The notes below the pieces were generated by a model that was given only the letters and a program-made list of their open reading frames with translations, was not told the DNA's origin and ran no database searches. Both the position numbers and the translations under genes were made by a program. Below are positions 53,501 through 60,851 of a stretch of DNA of 64,000 nt, in pieces (position 1 is the first letter of the stretch; each line of letters opens with the position of its first letter). The stretch is from an uncultured Oscillospiraceae bacterium (GTDB lineage: Bacteria; Bacillota; Clostridia; Oscillospirales; Oscillospiraceae), in contig CAKTXA010000009.1 in the NCBI GenBank assembly GCA_934631005.1, positions 1 through 64,000 on the forward strand, given 5' to 3'.

Positions 53501-55950
53501 CCTTTACGGGCTTCACCCTGAAGGGCGACTTTGCTGCAAACTATACGCTTGCTGATCCCACCAGCCAGACCGGCGGCGAGATCACCGCGGCGAACGTTAA
53601 TGCACGCAACACGGGCAAGGAAATCACGCAGCTCAAAAACGGTGCGGCATTTACCGAGCCGGATATTAGCGGCGTGAATAATGAGACGATCACGGGCGGC
53701 ACGTTTAGCTTCAAATACAGCGAAAGTGACACGGAAACGTACACCAGTGCGGAGTTGGCAACGTCGCTCAAGGGCAAGGCAGTTGGCGACTATACGGTGA
53801 GCTTCACCTATACGCACACGAACCCCAACTATGTGAGCCCCGTTACCGGCACGATGACCGCCCATGTGCGGGACATCGAATTCAAGGTCAATGGAGACCC
53901 TGCGGGGATGACCAATACCTATCCGTGGGATAACACCTACGGCGGCCTGATCTACGCGGGCAAGGATTCGACTTGGGCGACCTACCTCAAGAAGGTCACC
54001 GACCCGGTTGCCGAGGTCAACGGTCAGAAGATCGAAGGTACTTACGCGATCAAGGTGTACGACGCGAGCGGCGCGGAGGTCGAAAAGGGCTTCACCCCCG
54101 GCCACTACGTCTTCAAGCTCATCTTTAACGACACGAACGGCCAGTACCCCAACACTGAGGTTTGGGCAACGTCCGCTGCTTACATCAACCAAGCGCAGAT
54201 CGCTGTTGCAGACGGCAGCGCGAGCGGTATTACGGTCAAGGATCGTGCGTACAATGGCTCCGACGACGTTACGGCAAGTGACCTCGATATGAGCGGTCTT
54301 GTGCTGAAGTATGTGACCGGCCCGCTGACCGGCCAGACTGTAACGGATACTGTCACACTGGCGTATGGCAGCGCGAAGTACGACAGCAAGAACGCAGGCA
54401 ATCGCACTGTGACCCTTAGCACCCTGTCTCTGAACGGTGCCGACAAAGACAATTTCACGCTGGCGAATGCGTCTGGCTCCTCCAGCTACAAGTCCACCAT
54501 CGAGCTTCCGGCTGAGATCACCAAGCGGAATGTCACCATCACTGGCACAACGGCGGGAGAGAAGGTTTACGATGGCGGCACCTCGGCCACGATCACAAAC
54601 GACGGCGAACTGAGCTGGAAATACAGCACCGACAAAGTGGAGATCGTGCGCGGCAGCGCGACCTACGACAACAAGAACGTCGGAGAAAACAAGACGGTCA
54701 CGTTCAGCGGCTTCTCGCTGACGGGCGCAGACGCGGGCAACTACAACCTGACCCAGCAGCCCGACAGTGTTCGGGCCAACATCACCGCAAAAGAACTCCG
54801 CATCACCAACTTCACCGTGAAGGACAAGGTCTATGACGGCAACGACATCGCCGAGATCGTCTCCATCGAAACGGATGCGGTCGAAGGTGACGATGTGAAG
54901 TGCAGCAACGCGATCGCAAGATTCGTTGCAAGCGGTACGTTCTCCGCGTCCGACGCACAAAACGGCAAGAAGGTCACGCTGAAATTCCCGCAGGGCGTGA
55001 TCCTGGCTGGTGCCGACAAGGACAACTACACGTTCGACAGTGCTGATCTGCCCGATGAAGTCACCGCGACCATCCATAAGGCCACTCTCACCGGCCAGCC
55101 GACGTTCACCAAGATCACCCAGTCCGGCAAGACGCTGCTCGACATCAAAGACAGCGACGTTGACCTGACAGCCATCCATGGTGTTTCGGGCGAACCGAAC
55201 CCACTCTATCCGGTGCTGATTTGGGGCGAGGATCGCAACACTGTGATCCAGCCCAACAAGAGCTACAGCTGGGAAGTCAAGGTTGCCGGCGCAAGCGCCG
55301 ACAACTATCTGCCCCTGACCGGCAGCGTCGTTCTGTACCCGGTCTCCACGGGCTACAGCGAGCAGGTCAAGAAGCAGATCGAGGAGTTCGAGGCCAAAAA
55401 GCGCGGCGAGTTGCCCGAGGAGGACACCACGTTCCGCGACGTTTCCGAGGATGACTACTTCTTCGACGCCGTGAACTGGGCTGCCGAAAATGGCATCACC
55501 GGCGGCGTGAGCGCGAACCGCTTCGGCCCGACGCAGGACTGCAGCCGCGGCCAGACCATGACGTTCCTCTGGCGCGCCATGGGCGAGCCCGAGCCCGCCT
55601 CCCGCGCCTCCGATCTCACCGACGTGATGACCGGCAGCTACTACTATGACGCCGTTCTGTGGGCCATGGAAGCGGGCATCACCACCGGCGCGGGCGCGAA
55701 CCGTTTCGCTCCCGACGCCACCGTCACCCGCGGCCAGTTCGTGACGTTCCTGTACCGTCTGGCGAACGCGTCCAGCAGCGGCGAGCATCCGTTCACCGAC
55801 GTCCCGGCGGGCTCCTACTACGAAAAGGCCATCGCCTGGGCCTACGCCGAGGGCATCACCAAGGGCACAGGCGCCACGACGTTCAGCCCCGACGCACCCT
55901 GCACCAGAGCGCAGATCATCACCTTCCTGTACAGATACTTCAACAGGTAA
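50560..55950 (+). CDS. Giant cohesin-YDG-SLH surface protein (1796 aa)
   Basis: Signal peptide (residues 1-25, ending TVFAA), then a cohesin-like domain (about 27-170: LSVSAERAENTVVVRVKASA, GLQLDLSFPDTKLSV, ILTATFSVNEGATG). A mixed Ig/FN3-like region follows (about 175-460), a Big_3-type domain (about 660-750: KTYEYGDKFDPAGMTIEV), at least five YDG/MBG-type repeats starting near residues 828, 917, 1212, 1325 and 1414 (each with K-x-YDG or TFDG), and three C-terminal SLH domains (about 1624-1796: TFRDVSEDDYFFDAVNWA, DLTDVMTGSYYYDAVLWA, PFTDVPAGSYYEKAIAWA). It is a long wall-anchored stalk presenting a cohesin at the tip. It starts 10 bp after the dockerin gene, with AGGAGG. Confidence 0.9.
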   Translation: MKKRIVSALLVLAMVLMLIPTTVFAATTYAPALSVSAERAENTVVVRVKASAYSDCWGLQLDLSFPDTKLSVTEDNIVCAGLLEGAQKNVRTDASGKVIAAAWSGTAARNSETEETILTATFSVNEGATGTLPFNISTYVSTNGDDEATALPSGSTGTASVVIPITDASSISATVAAPEKGKALATAAQATVPENAPYTVTDVKWFEGEGSNNTPVTGNAKPSQKYTVQLTVTANEGECFDYAAVHTKQSADGYAIMALGNPAESTCTRLQLTKIFTESTADADQLTGTIVIHGSDEKGVYRYNTQLEASPTLFFGAETRGEVTYQWFRGETALTERTTTATYTPVEADIDQAIKVRVWNSNNSGYVESIEVMINKALNTTPPAAPAKGSAKATSDTITVDYTGEDGKTYQFAARLASDEDSELKWQDSSTITGLDPNRDYNIYVREAETATHEPSNASTPLTVKTAKGKVVFGSLLRSQLVNSISVYSGEYDGASHTPVEVDAAKLPSTDWTVRYKRDGGSYQTTPASITNVADSGGYTVEFSHVDYEPFEYKNNQAVIAPATNYLTVTPPANIYETTTVSQIINGLNKTITDGKPATLTLPTGTVTLYKDSACTQPYADTDKFTAKTDAYTVYYKFTTENANYAEVTGSLTLNVQERGITGITVKQQPTNKTYEYGDKFDPAGMTIEVTYDNGDKEDKNASEMDFTWSALDTVGGSVTVTGTLKGTSLTVTVDGITVTRKSIAVEVSLKDPNATYTYDGTEHKPEIVVKRHDTNEVIESGYSTNYSRNKDATTTVNRAKITVTSNGDSNYNFSAELLFDIAQRTVTITGVTLRPKTFDGKAEVQIGDAGTLNNVISGDDVQIRTGTASFNSKFVDKATTVTFEGFELYSYNTKDYKNYKLEGQPAPVSAKINQVALTLSAPTVTMTKAYDGTADAQITNHGTLSGFVKDGATTYPAYLDEASCKATFDSKDVGQNKTITFTGFTLKGDFAANYTLADPTSQTGGEITAANVNARNTGKEITQLKNGAAFTEPDISGVNNETITGGTFSFKYSESDTETYTSAELATSLKGKAVGDYTVSFTYTHTNPNYVSPVTGTMTAHVRDIEFKVNGDPAGMTNTYPWDNTYGGLIYAGKDSTWATYLKKVTDPVAEVNGQKIEGTYAIKVYDASGAEVEKGFTPGHYVFKLIFNDTNGQYPNTEVWATSAAYINQAQIAVADGSASGITVKDRAYNGSDDVTASDLDMSGLVLKYVTGPLTGQTVTDTVTLAYGSAKYDSKNAGNRTVTLSTLSLNGADKDNFTLANASGSSSYKSTIELPAEITKRNVTITGTTAGEKVYDGGTSATITNDGELSWKYSTDKVEIVRGSATYDNKNVGENKTVTFSGFSLTGADAGNYNLTQQPDSVRANITAKELRITNFTVKDKVYDGNDIAEIVSIETDAVEGDDVKCSNAIARFVASGTFSASDAQNGKKVTLKFPQGVILAGADKDNYTFDSADLPDEVTATIHKATLTGQPTFTKITQSGKTLLDIKDSDVDLTAIHGVSGEPNPLYPVLIWGEDRNTVIQPNKSYSWEVKVAGASADNYLPLTGSVVLYPVSTGYSEQVKKQIEEFEAKKRGELPEEDTTFRDVSEDDYFFDAVNWAAENGITGGVSANRFGPTQDCSRGQTMTFLWRAMGEPEPASRASDLTDVMTGSYYYDAVLWAMEAGITTGAGANRFAPDATVTRGQFVTFLYRLANASSSGEHPFTDVPAGSYYEKAIAWAYAEGITKGTGATTFSPDAPCTRAQIITFLYRYFNR

Positions 55951-55969
55951 GGTACCGGGAATCAGAAAC

Positions 55970-56003
55970 CGCGCCCGCCCGGAACCCCGGGCGGGCGCTT
56001 TCC
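55970..56003 (+). terminator. Terminator of the cohesin-dockerin operon
   Basis: GCGCCCGCCCGG and CCGGGCGGGCGC arms, 4-nt loop; the T tract is short (CTTTCC), so termination may be partial. Confidence 0.65.
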
Positions 56004-56045
56004 GCCATTTGAGAGTTTGCGCCCCACGGCGCATGGGAGAGAATC

Positions 56046-57248
56046 GTGAAAAACGCGAAATTGAGAAAGAACGCAAAATACTGCGCGATGCAGGCCATCT
56101 ACTGGATGCTGGCCTGCATCTGCATCGCCTACGCGGGCGTGTTCCTGCCCGCGCGGGGCTATTCCAACGCCGAATACGGCGTCATCATGGCGGTCGGCTA
56201 TGTGCTGGGGATGCTGCTGCAGCCGCTCGTGTCCAGCTTTACCGACCGCACCACGAAATTAACGGCCACGCAGATGCTGGTCATTGTCACGCTGGCGGTC
56301 GCGCTGCCGGTGACGGGGCTGATCGTGTTCAAAACGCGCGGCTTCGCGCTCACGGCGAGCTACGTGTGCTTCCTCGCGTTCCAGCTCGTGCTGCAGCCGC
56401 TCGTCAACGCTTACTGCTTCTATCTGCAGACGCCTGAGACCCCCATCCGCTTCGGCATCGCGCGCGGCATCGGCTCGCTCGGCTGGGCGGGGCTGTCCGC
56501 CGTTGTCGGCGGGATGGTCAAGCGGCTGGGCGACCATATCCTGCCCTACGCGGCGCTCATCGTGCTGGCGCTGATGCTGGGCCTCCTGTACCTCTGCCAT
56601 CTGGAGGGCCCGTCGCTGCTGCAGCAGACAAAGGTGCAGCCCGATGCCGCCGGAAGGTCTGAACTGACGTTTCGCAGCCTGTTCGGAAAATACCACGGAT
56701 TTTTGTTCCTGCTGATCGGCAATATGCTCATTTTCTTCGGCCATTCGCAGGTCGATAATTTCCCGTATCAGATCCTCGCCAACGTCGGCGGCGACAGCGG
56801 AACGCTGGGGCTGTTCATCGCCTACACGGCGCTGCTGGAGATCCCGGGGATGTTCCTGTCAGATAAGATCTGCGCGAAGCTGACGTACCAGCGCGTGCTG
56901 CGCCTGTCGGCGGCGCTCTTCGTGGTGAAGGCGGCGCTGCTGTTCGCGCTGCGGTCACTCGCGGGTGTGTTCATCTCCAACGCGTTCCAGTTCGCGTCGT
57001 TCGCGCTGTTCGTCCCGGCGGCGGTGATGTACGCCGGAAATGTCGCGGGCGCGCGCGACGCCAATAAGGCGCAGTCGCTCGTCACGGCCACGACCACGGC
57101 GGGCAATATTTTGACGAGCGCTGTCGGCGGCCTGCTCATCGACGGCATCGGCGTGTACGGGATGCTGGGCGTCGGCGTGGCCGTCACCCTCATCGGCGCG
57201 ATCTTCGTCATCTTCGGCATCGGCAAAAAAGCGCCTGCAAAAGCGTAA
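56046..57248 (+). CDS. Major facilitator superfamily transporter
   Basis: A 400-residue protein with about 12 membrane helices. The loop between helices 2 and 3 has SSFTDRTTKLTATQ in the position of the MFS GxxxDRxGRR motif, and the second half starts FRSLFGKYHGFLFLLIG. It resembles LacY/NupG-like or oligosaccharide-type MFS permeases; the substrate is unknown. The start is GTG at 56046, preceded by GGGAGAG. No separate promoter was found, so it may depend on read-through from the upstream operon. Confidence 0.88.
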   Translation: MKNAKLRKNAKYCAMQAIYWMLACICIAYAGVFLPARGYSNAEYGVIMAVGYVLGMLLQPLVSSFTDRTTKLTATQMLVIVTLAVALPVTGLIVFKTRGFALTASYVCFLAFQLVLQPLVNAYCFYLQTPETPIRFGIARGIGSLGWAGLSAVVGGMVKRLGDHILPYAALIVLALMLGLLYLCHLEGPSLLQQTKVQPDAAGRSELTFRSLFGKYHGFLFLLIGNMLIFFGHSQVDNFPYQILANVGGDSGTLGLFIAYTALLEIPGMFLSDKICAKLTYQRVLRLSAALFVVKAALLFALRSLAGVFISNAFQFASFALFVPAAVMYAGNVAGARDANKAQSLVTATTTAGNILTSAVGGLLIDGIGVYGMLGVGVAVTLIGAIFVIFGIGKKAPAKA

Positions 57249-57252
57249 TAAA

Positions 57253-57286
57253 CTGGTCAGCCCCAGAGGGGGCTGACCAGCTATTT
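57253..57286 (+). terminator. Terminator of the MFS gene
   Basis: CTGGTCAGCCCC and GGGGCTGACCAG arms with a 4-nt loop; the tail CTATTTGCTTT is moderately T-rich. Confidence 0.75.
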
Positions 57287-57355
57287 GCTTTGCGCTGCTT
57301 TCTCCGGGGGTGCTCGTCTGTCCGCTTTGGGCGTTCGGTCATAACGCGGCCATGG

Positions 57356-57395
57356 AAAAAGCAGGCGGTTCCGAATGGAACCGCCTGCTTTTTTC
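57356..57395. terminator. Strong bidirectional terminator
   Basis: AAAAAGCAGGCGGTTCC and GGAACCGCCTGCTTTTT arms with loop GAAT; serves the minus-strand small gene and plus-strand read-through. Confidence 0.93.
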
Positions 57396-57428
57396 ATCAG
57401 TCGCCGTTATTGCAGCGACTGTGGACTT

Positions 57429-57680
57429 TTATTTGCCTTCCTGCTCGTCTTCCAGCTTGGTCACAAACTCGAGCATCTTCGCCTCGTCCTCGCGGCAGGT
57501 GGTGAACAGCTCCAGATTGTCACCCGCTTCGCTCAGCAGCTGACCCAGCGCGATATACTGGCTCAGCGAGCTCTTCAGGTTCAGCACGTCGCCTTCCGGG
57601 CTCTTGAGCAGCACGTCATGCTCGCAGCTCGCGATGGCCTTGCGGAATGCGTCAACTTCCTTGATGTTTTTCAGTTTCAT
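57429..57680 (-). CDS. Small HPr-like protein without phosphorylatable histidine
   Basis: An 83-residue soluble protein. Its second half, GDVLNLKSSLSQYIALGQLL followed by a G-x-x-LELFTTC-x-EDEAKMLEFV pattern, parallels the C-terminal half of HPr (vnAKSimgl-L, then G-x-x-i-i-a-x-G-x-DE-x-A), while the first part has no GLHARP motif and hence no His15. It may be an HPr-fold protein with a binding rather than phosphocarrier role, like Crh-type or other degenerate HPr relatives. GGGAGG precedes the ATG. It is monocistronic with its own promoter and terminator. The similarity is by eye only. Confidence 0.7.
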   Translation of the reverse strand: MKLKNIKEVDAFRKAIASCEHDVLLKSPEGDVLNLKSSLSQYIALGQLLSEAGDNLELFTTCREDEAKMLEFVTKLEDEQEGK

Positions 57681-57729
57681 AATGATTGCCTCCCATGCAA
57701 TTTTTTCTTTGATTTCTGAATACGCCCGT

Positions 57730-57758
57730 ATTGTAAAGAGTTTCTGCCGGAAATGCAA
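57730..57758 (-). promoter_or_regulatory. Promoter of the HPr-like gene
   Basis: On the minus strand TTGCAT (57758-57753) and TACAAT (57735-57730), 17-bp spacing. Confidence 0.75.
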
Positions 57759-57774
57759 GACCAAAACTATATGA

Positions 57775-57792
57775 AGTATACAAAAATATACT
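57775..57792. promoter_or_regulatory. Inverted repeat in the HPr-like/proB divergent region
   Basis: AGTATA (57775-57780) and TATACT (57787-57792) flank CAAAAA. It sits upstream of the -35 of the HPr-like gene; an operator role is possible. The rest of the 310-bp gap up to proB holds only promoter-like sequence. Confidence 0.35.
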
Positions 57793-57923
57793 GCAAATTT
57801 TGGACAGTTTGCACAACCGGCGCGTGGATGGGGGACGCTGAAAAATCCTGCTGCATCCAGTATACAGGAAAAGTCGCCGCCGCGCAACTTTTTTTCGAAT
57901 GGCTAGCCACGGCAGGCATTTTG

Positions 57924-57932
57924 TGGTATACT
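57924..57932 (+). promoter_or_regulatory. Extended -10 promoter of the proline operon
   Basis: TGGTATACT (TGn plus TATACT) 58 bp before proB, identical to the extended -10 at 17435-17443. No good -35 is visible. Confidence 0.6.
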
Positions 57933-57990
57933 GAGTTCGATTTTATACGACCGCCCGCGCGCGGGCTGCCCCGAAACGGAGGAATCGCAA

Positions 57991-58776
57991 ATGCAGAAGC
58001 AGGAGACCGTGGTCTTTAAGGTCGGTACATCGACGCTGACGCACGAAAACGGCAAAACGAACATCCGCAGAATGGAAGAGCTGGTGATGGCGCTCTCGGA
58101 TCTGGCAAATGCCGGACGGCGCATCGTGCTCGTCACGTCCGGCGCCATCGGCGTGGGTGTGGGCCGTCTCGGCCTGCCGGAGCGGCCTCGCGACACCGCG
58201 GGCAAGCAGGCCGCGGCCACGGTGGGCCAGTGCGAGCTGATGTTCATGTATGACAAGATGTTCTCGCAATACGGCCACACGGTCGGCCAGCTGCTCATCA
58301 CGAAGGAGGACGTGGATGACCCGAAGCGGCATGACAATCTTGTGGCGGCGTTCTCGCGGCTGTTCGAGTTCGGGGCCATCCCCATCATCAACGAAAACGA
58401 CGCCGTGGCCGTCGACGAGATCGTCTACGGCGATAACGACTCGCTCTCGGCCGTGGTGGCCACGCTCATCGGCGCGGACAAGCTGGTGATCTTAACGGAG
58501 ACGGACGGGCTGTACACCGCCGACCCGACGGTCGACCCCAAGGCGTACCGCATCGCCGAGGTGCCCGAGATCACCGACGAGATCGTCGCCTGCGCGTCCT
58601 CGCACGGGACGAAGCTCGGCACGGGCGGCATGCTGACCAAGGTGCACGCCGCGCAGATCGCCACGAGCGCCGGGATCGACACGTATGTCATCTGCGGCCG
58701 CGACGCGCACGATATTTACAGACTCATGGACGGCGAGCGCGTGGGTACACATTTTTGCGCAAGGAGGAACGGATGA
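57991..58776 (+). CDS. proB: Glutamate 5-kinase
   Basis: A 261-residue amino-acid kinase: N-terminal VFKVGTSTLTHENGK, the glycine block VTSGAIGVGVGRLGL, the glutamate-binding IPIINENDAVAVDE and the ATP-site LGTGGMLTKVHAA. It phosphorylates L-glutamate in the first step of proline synthesis. The C-terminal PUA domain of E. coli ProB (367 aa) is absent, as in many short Firmicute forms. CGGAGGA precedes the ATG. It overlaps proA by four bases. Confidence 0.96.
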   Translation: MQKQETVVFKVGTSTLTHENGKTNIRRMEELVMALSDLANAGRRIVLVTSGAIGVGVGRLGLPERPRDTAGKQAAATVGQCELMFMYDKMFSQYGHTVGQLLITKEDVDDPKRHDNLVAAFSRLFEFGAIPIINENDAVAVDEIVYGDNDSLSAVVATLIGADKLVILTETDGLYTADPTVDPKAYRIAEVPEITDEIVACASSHGTKLGTGGMLTKVHAAQIATSAGIDTYVICGRDAHDIYRLMDGERVGTHFCARRNG

Positions 58777-60017
58777 TGCTGGAGGAATACGGAAAGCAGG
58801 CCAGGGCCGCCGCGCGCGCCCTCGCGTGCGCCGCGACGGAGGAGAAAAACGACGCCCTGAAAAAAATTGCGGCGGCGATCGAGCAGAACAGCGCCGCCAT
58901 CCTGACGGAAAACGCGGTAGATCTGGAAAACGGACGGGCGAACGGCCTGTCTGACGCGCTGCTGGACCGGCTGGCGCTGAGCGATGCGCGCATCGCCGCC
59001 ATCGCGGATAGCCTGCGGCAGGTAGCGGAGCTGCCCGACCCCGTGGGCCGCGTGCTGGAGGAGACCGTGCGGCCAAACGGCCTGCGCCTGCGCAAGATCG
59101 CGGTGCCCATCGGCGTGATCGCGGTCATCTATGAGGCGCGGCCGAACGTGACGGCGGACTCGGCGGGATTGTGCCTGAAATCGGGCAACGCCGTGCTGCT
59201 GCGCGGCGGCAAGGAGGCCATCCGCTCGAACATCGCGCTGGCGCAGACCATGCGTGCCGCGCTGGAGGGGACGGCCGTCCCGGCGGACGCCATCCAGCTC
59301 GTAACGGACACAACGCACGCGAGCGCACAGGCGCTCATGCACCTGAACGGCTATGTCGACGTGCTCATCCCCCGCGGCAGCAAGCGCCTCATTCAGGCCG
59401 TGGTGCAGCAGGCGACCGTGCCGGTCATCGAGACGGGCGCGGGCGTGTGCCACGTGTATGTGGATAAGTCTGCAAACGTGCAGATGGCGGCGGACATCAT
59501 CGAAAACGCCAAAACGACGCGGCCGTCCGTCTGCAACGCCGCGGAGTGTATGCTCCTCCACCGCGACATCGCGGCGGCGGCGCTGCCGGTGATCGCGGAG
59601 CGTCTGCAAAAAAAGCACACCGTCATCCGCGGCGACGCGCGCGTGCAGGCGATCTTGAAAAACGCGTGCGAAGCGGCCACGCAGGACGACTGGGGCCGGG
59701 AATACGGCGACTATATCATCGCCGCGCGCGTGGTCGACTCGCTGGACGAGGCTGTCGACTATATCTATCAGTACTCCACCGGCCACTCGGAGTGCATCGT
59801 GACGGACGACGCGGCCGCGGCGGCAGAGTTCATGCGCCGGGTGGACGCGGCGGCGGTGTATCACAACGCCTCCACGCGCTTTACCGACGGCGGCGAGTTC
59901 GGCCTCGGCGCGGAGATCGGCATCTCCACGCAGAAGCTCCACGCGCGCGGGCCGCTCGGCCTGCGGGAGCTGACGAGCATGAAATATGAAATTTTCGGCA
60001 GCGGCCAGATCCGCTGA
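58773..60017 (+). CDS. proA: Gamma-glutamyl phosphate reductase
   Basis: A 414-residue aldehyde-dehydrogenase-fold enzyme reducing glutamyl-5-phosphate with NADPH. Recognisable blocks are VIYEARPNVTADSAGLCLKS, LRGGKEAIRSN, the catalytic-cysteine region TTRPSVCNAAECMLLH and the C-terminal RGPLGLRELTSMKY. AAGGAGG at 58761-58767 supports a start at the ATGATG at 58773/58776; an ATG at 58755 overlapping further into proB is rejected. Confidence 0.96.
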   Translation: MMLEEYGKQARAAARALACAATEEKNDALKKIAAAIEQNSAAILTENAVDLENGRANGLSDALLDRLALSDARIAAIADSLRQVAELPDPVGRVLEETVRPNGLRLRKIAVPIGVIAVIYEARPNVTADSAGLCLKSGNAVLLRGGKEAIRSNIALAQTMRAALEGTAVPADAIQLVTDTTHASAQALMHLNGYVDVLIPRGSKRLIQAVVQQATVPVIETGAGVCHVYVDKSANVQMAADIIENAKTTRPSVCNAAECMLLHRDIAAAALPVIAERLQKKHTVIRGDARVQAILKNACEAATQDDWGREYGDYIIAARVVDSLDEAVDYIYQYSTGHSECIVTDDAAAAAEFMRRVDAAAVYHNASTRFTDGGEFGLGAEIGISTQKLHARGPLGLRELTSMKYEIFGSGQIR

Positions 60018-60029
60018 GGAGGGAACGCG

Positions 60030-60830
60030 ATGACGTACGGATTCATCGGCCTTGGCAATATGGCCGCCGCCATTCTGCGCGGCATGGCCAAGGCGGGCGT
60101 GTTTGCAGAAAACGCGCTGGTCGGCTACAATCCCAGCACCGCCAAGGTGCAGGCGCTGCAAAGCGAAATGCCGCTGCGCGCCTGCGCGTCGGCGCGGGAG
60201 GTCGCCGCGGCAGCGGATGTGATCGTGCTGGCGGTCAAGCCGCAGGTGCTGCCGGACGTGCTGCCCGAGATCGCGCCGGTCGTGACGGCGGATAAGCTCG
60301 TGGTGACGATCGCCGCGGGCAAGCCCGCTTCCTATTATGAGGCCGCGCTGGCAGGTGGCGTGCCGGTTGTGCGCGTGATGCCGAACATCGCCGCGCGCGT
60401 GGGCGCGTCGGCCAGCGCCGTCTGCGGCGGCAAATACGCAAAGGATACCCATCTGGAGCTGGTGCGGGCGATGTTCCGCACTGTGGGCGAGGTCTATGAC
60501 CTGCCGGAGAAGCACTTCCCGGCGTTTGGGGCGCTGGGCGGCGCGTCGGGCGCGTTCGTATTTTTGTACATCGACGCGCTCGCGTCCGCGGGCGTCAAGG
60601 CGGGGCTGCCGCGTGCACAGGCGCAGGCCATCGCCGTGCAGGCCACGCTCGGCGGCGCGCTGCTGGCGCAGCAGTCGGCGGAGCACCCTATCGCGCTGAT
60701 GGATCAGGTCTGCTCCCCGGGCGGTACGACCATCGAGGGCGTGCACGCCCTCAAGCGGCTCGGCTTTGAAACAGCCGTGCAGCAGGCGATCGACGCCATC
60801 ATCGAAAAGGACAAGCGTCTGGCGCAGTGA
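60030..60830 (+). CDS. proC: Pyrroline-5-carboxylate reductase
   Basis: A 266-residue NAD(P)-dependent enzyme for the last step of proline synthesis. The Rossmann motif is FIGLGNMAAAIL, then VVRVMPNIAARVG, and the C-terminal active-site block has the DQVCSPGGTTIEGVHAL signature. It follows proA by 12 bp, with GGAGG. A complete proB-proA-proC order is present. Confidence 0.96.
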   Translation: MTYGFIGLGNMAAAILRGMAKAGVFAENALVGYNPSTAKVQALQSEMPLRACASAREVAAAADVIVLAVKPQVLPDVLPEIAPVVTADKLVVTIAAGKPASYYEAALAGGVPVVRVMPNIAARVGASASAVCGGKYAKDTHLELVRAMFRTVGEVYDLPEKHFPAFGALGGASGAFVFLYIDALASAGVKAGLPRAQAQAIAVQATLGGALLAQQSAEHPIALMDQVCSPGGTTIEGVHALKRLGFETAVQQAIDAIIEKDKRLAQ

Positions 60831-60851
60831 CGCGCCGCGGAGGGTATACGA

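Noticed and set aside
50593..56076. A 1827-residue open frame on the minus strand
   Set aside because: It is antisense to the cohesin-YDG-SLH gene, has no ribosome site or recognisable domain, and arises from GC-biased codon positions.
57753..58019. An 88-residue frame between the HPr-like gene and proB
   Set aside because: It overlaps two promoters and the proB start and has no ribosome site.
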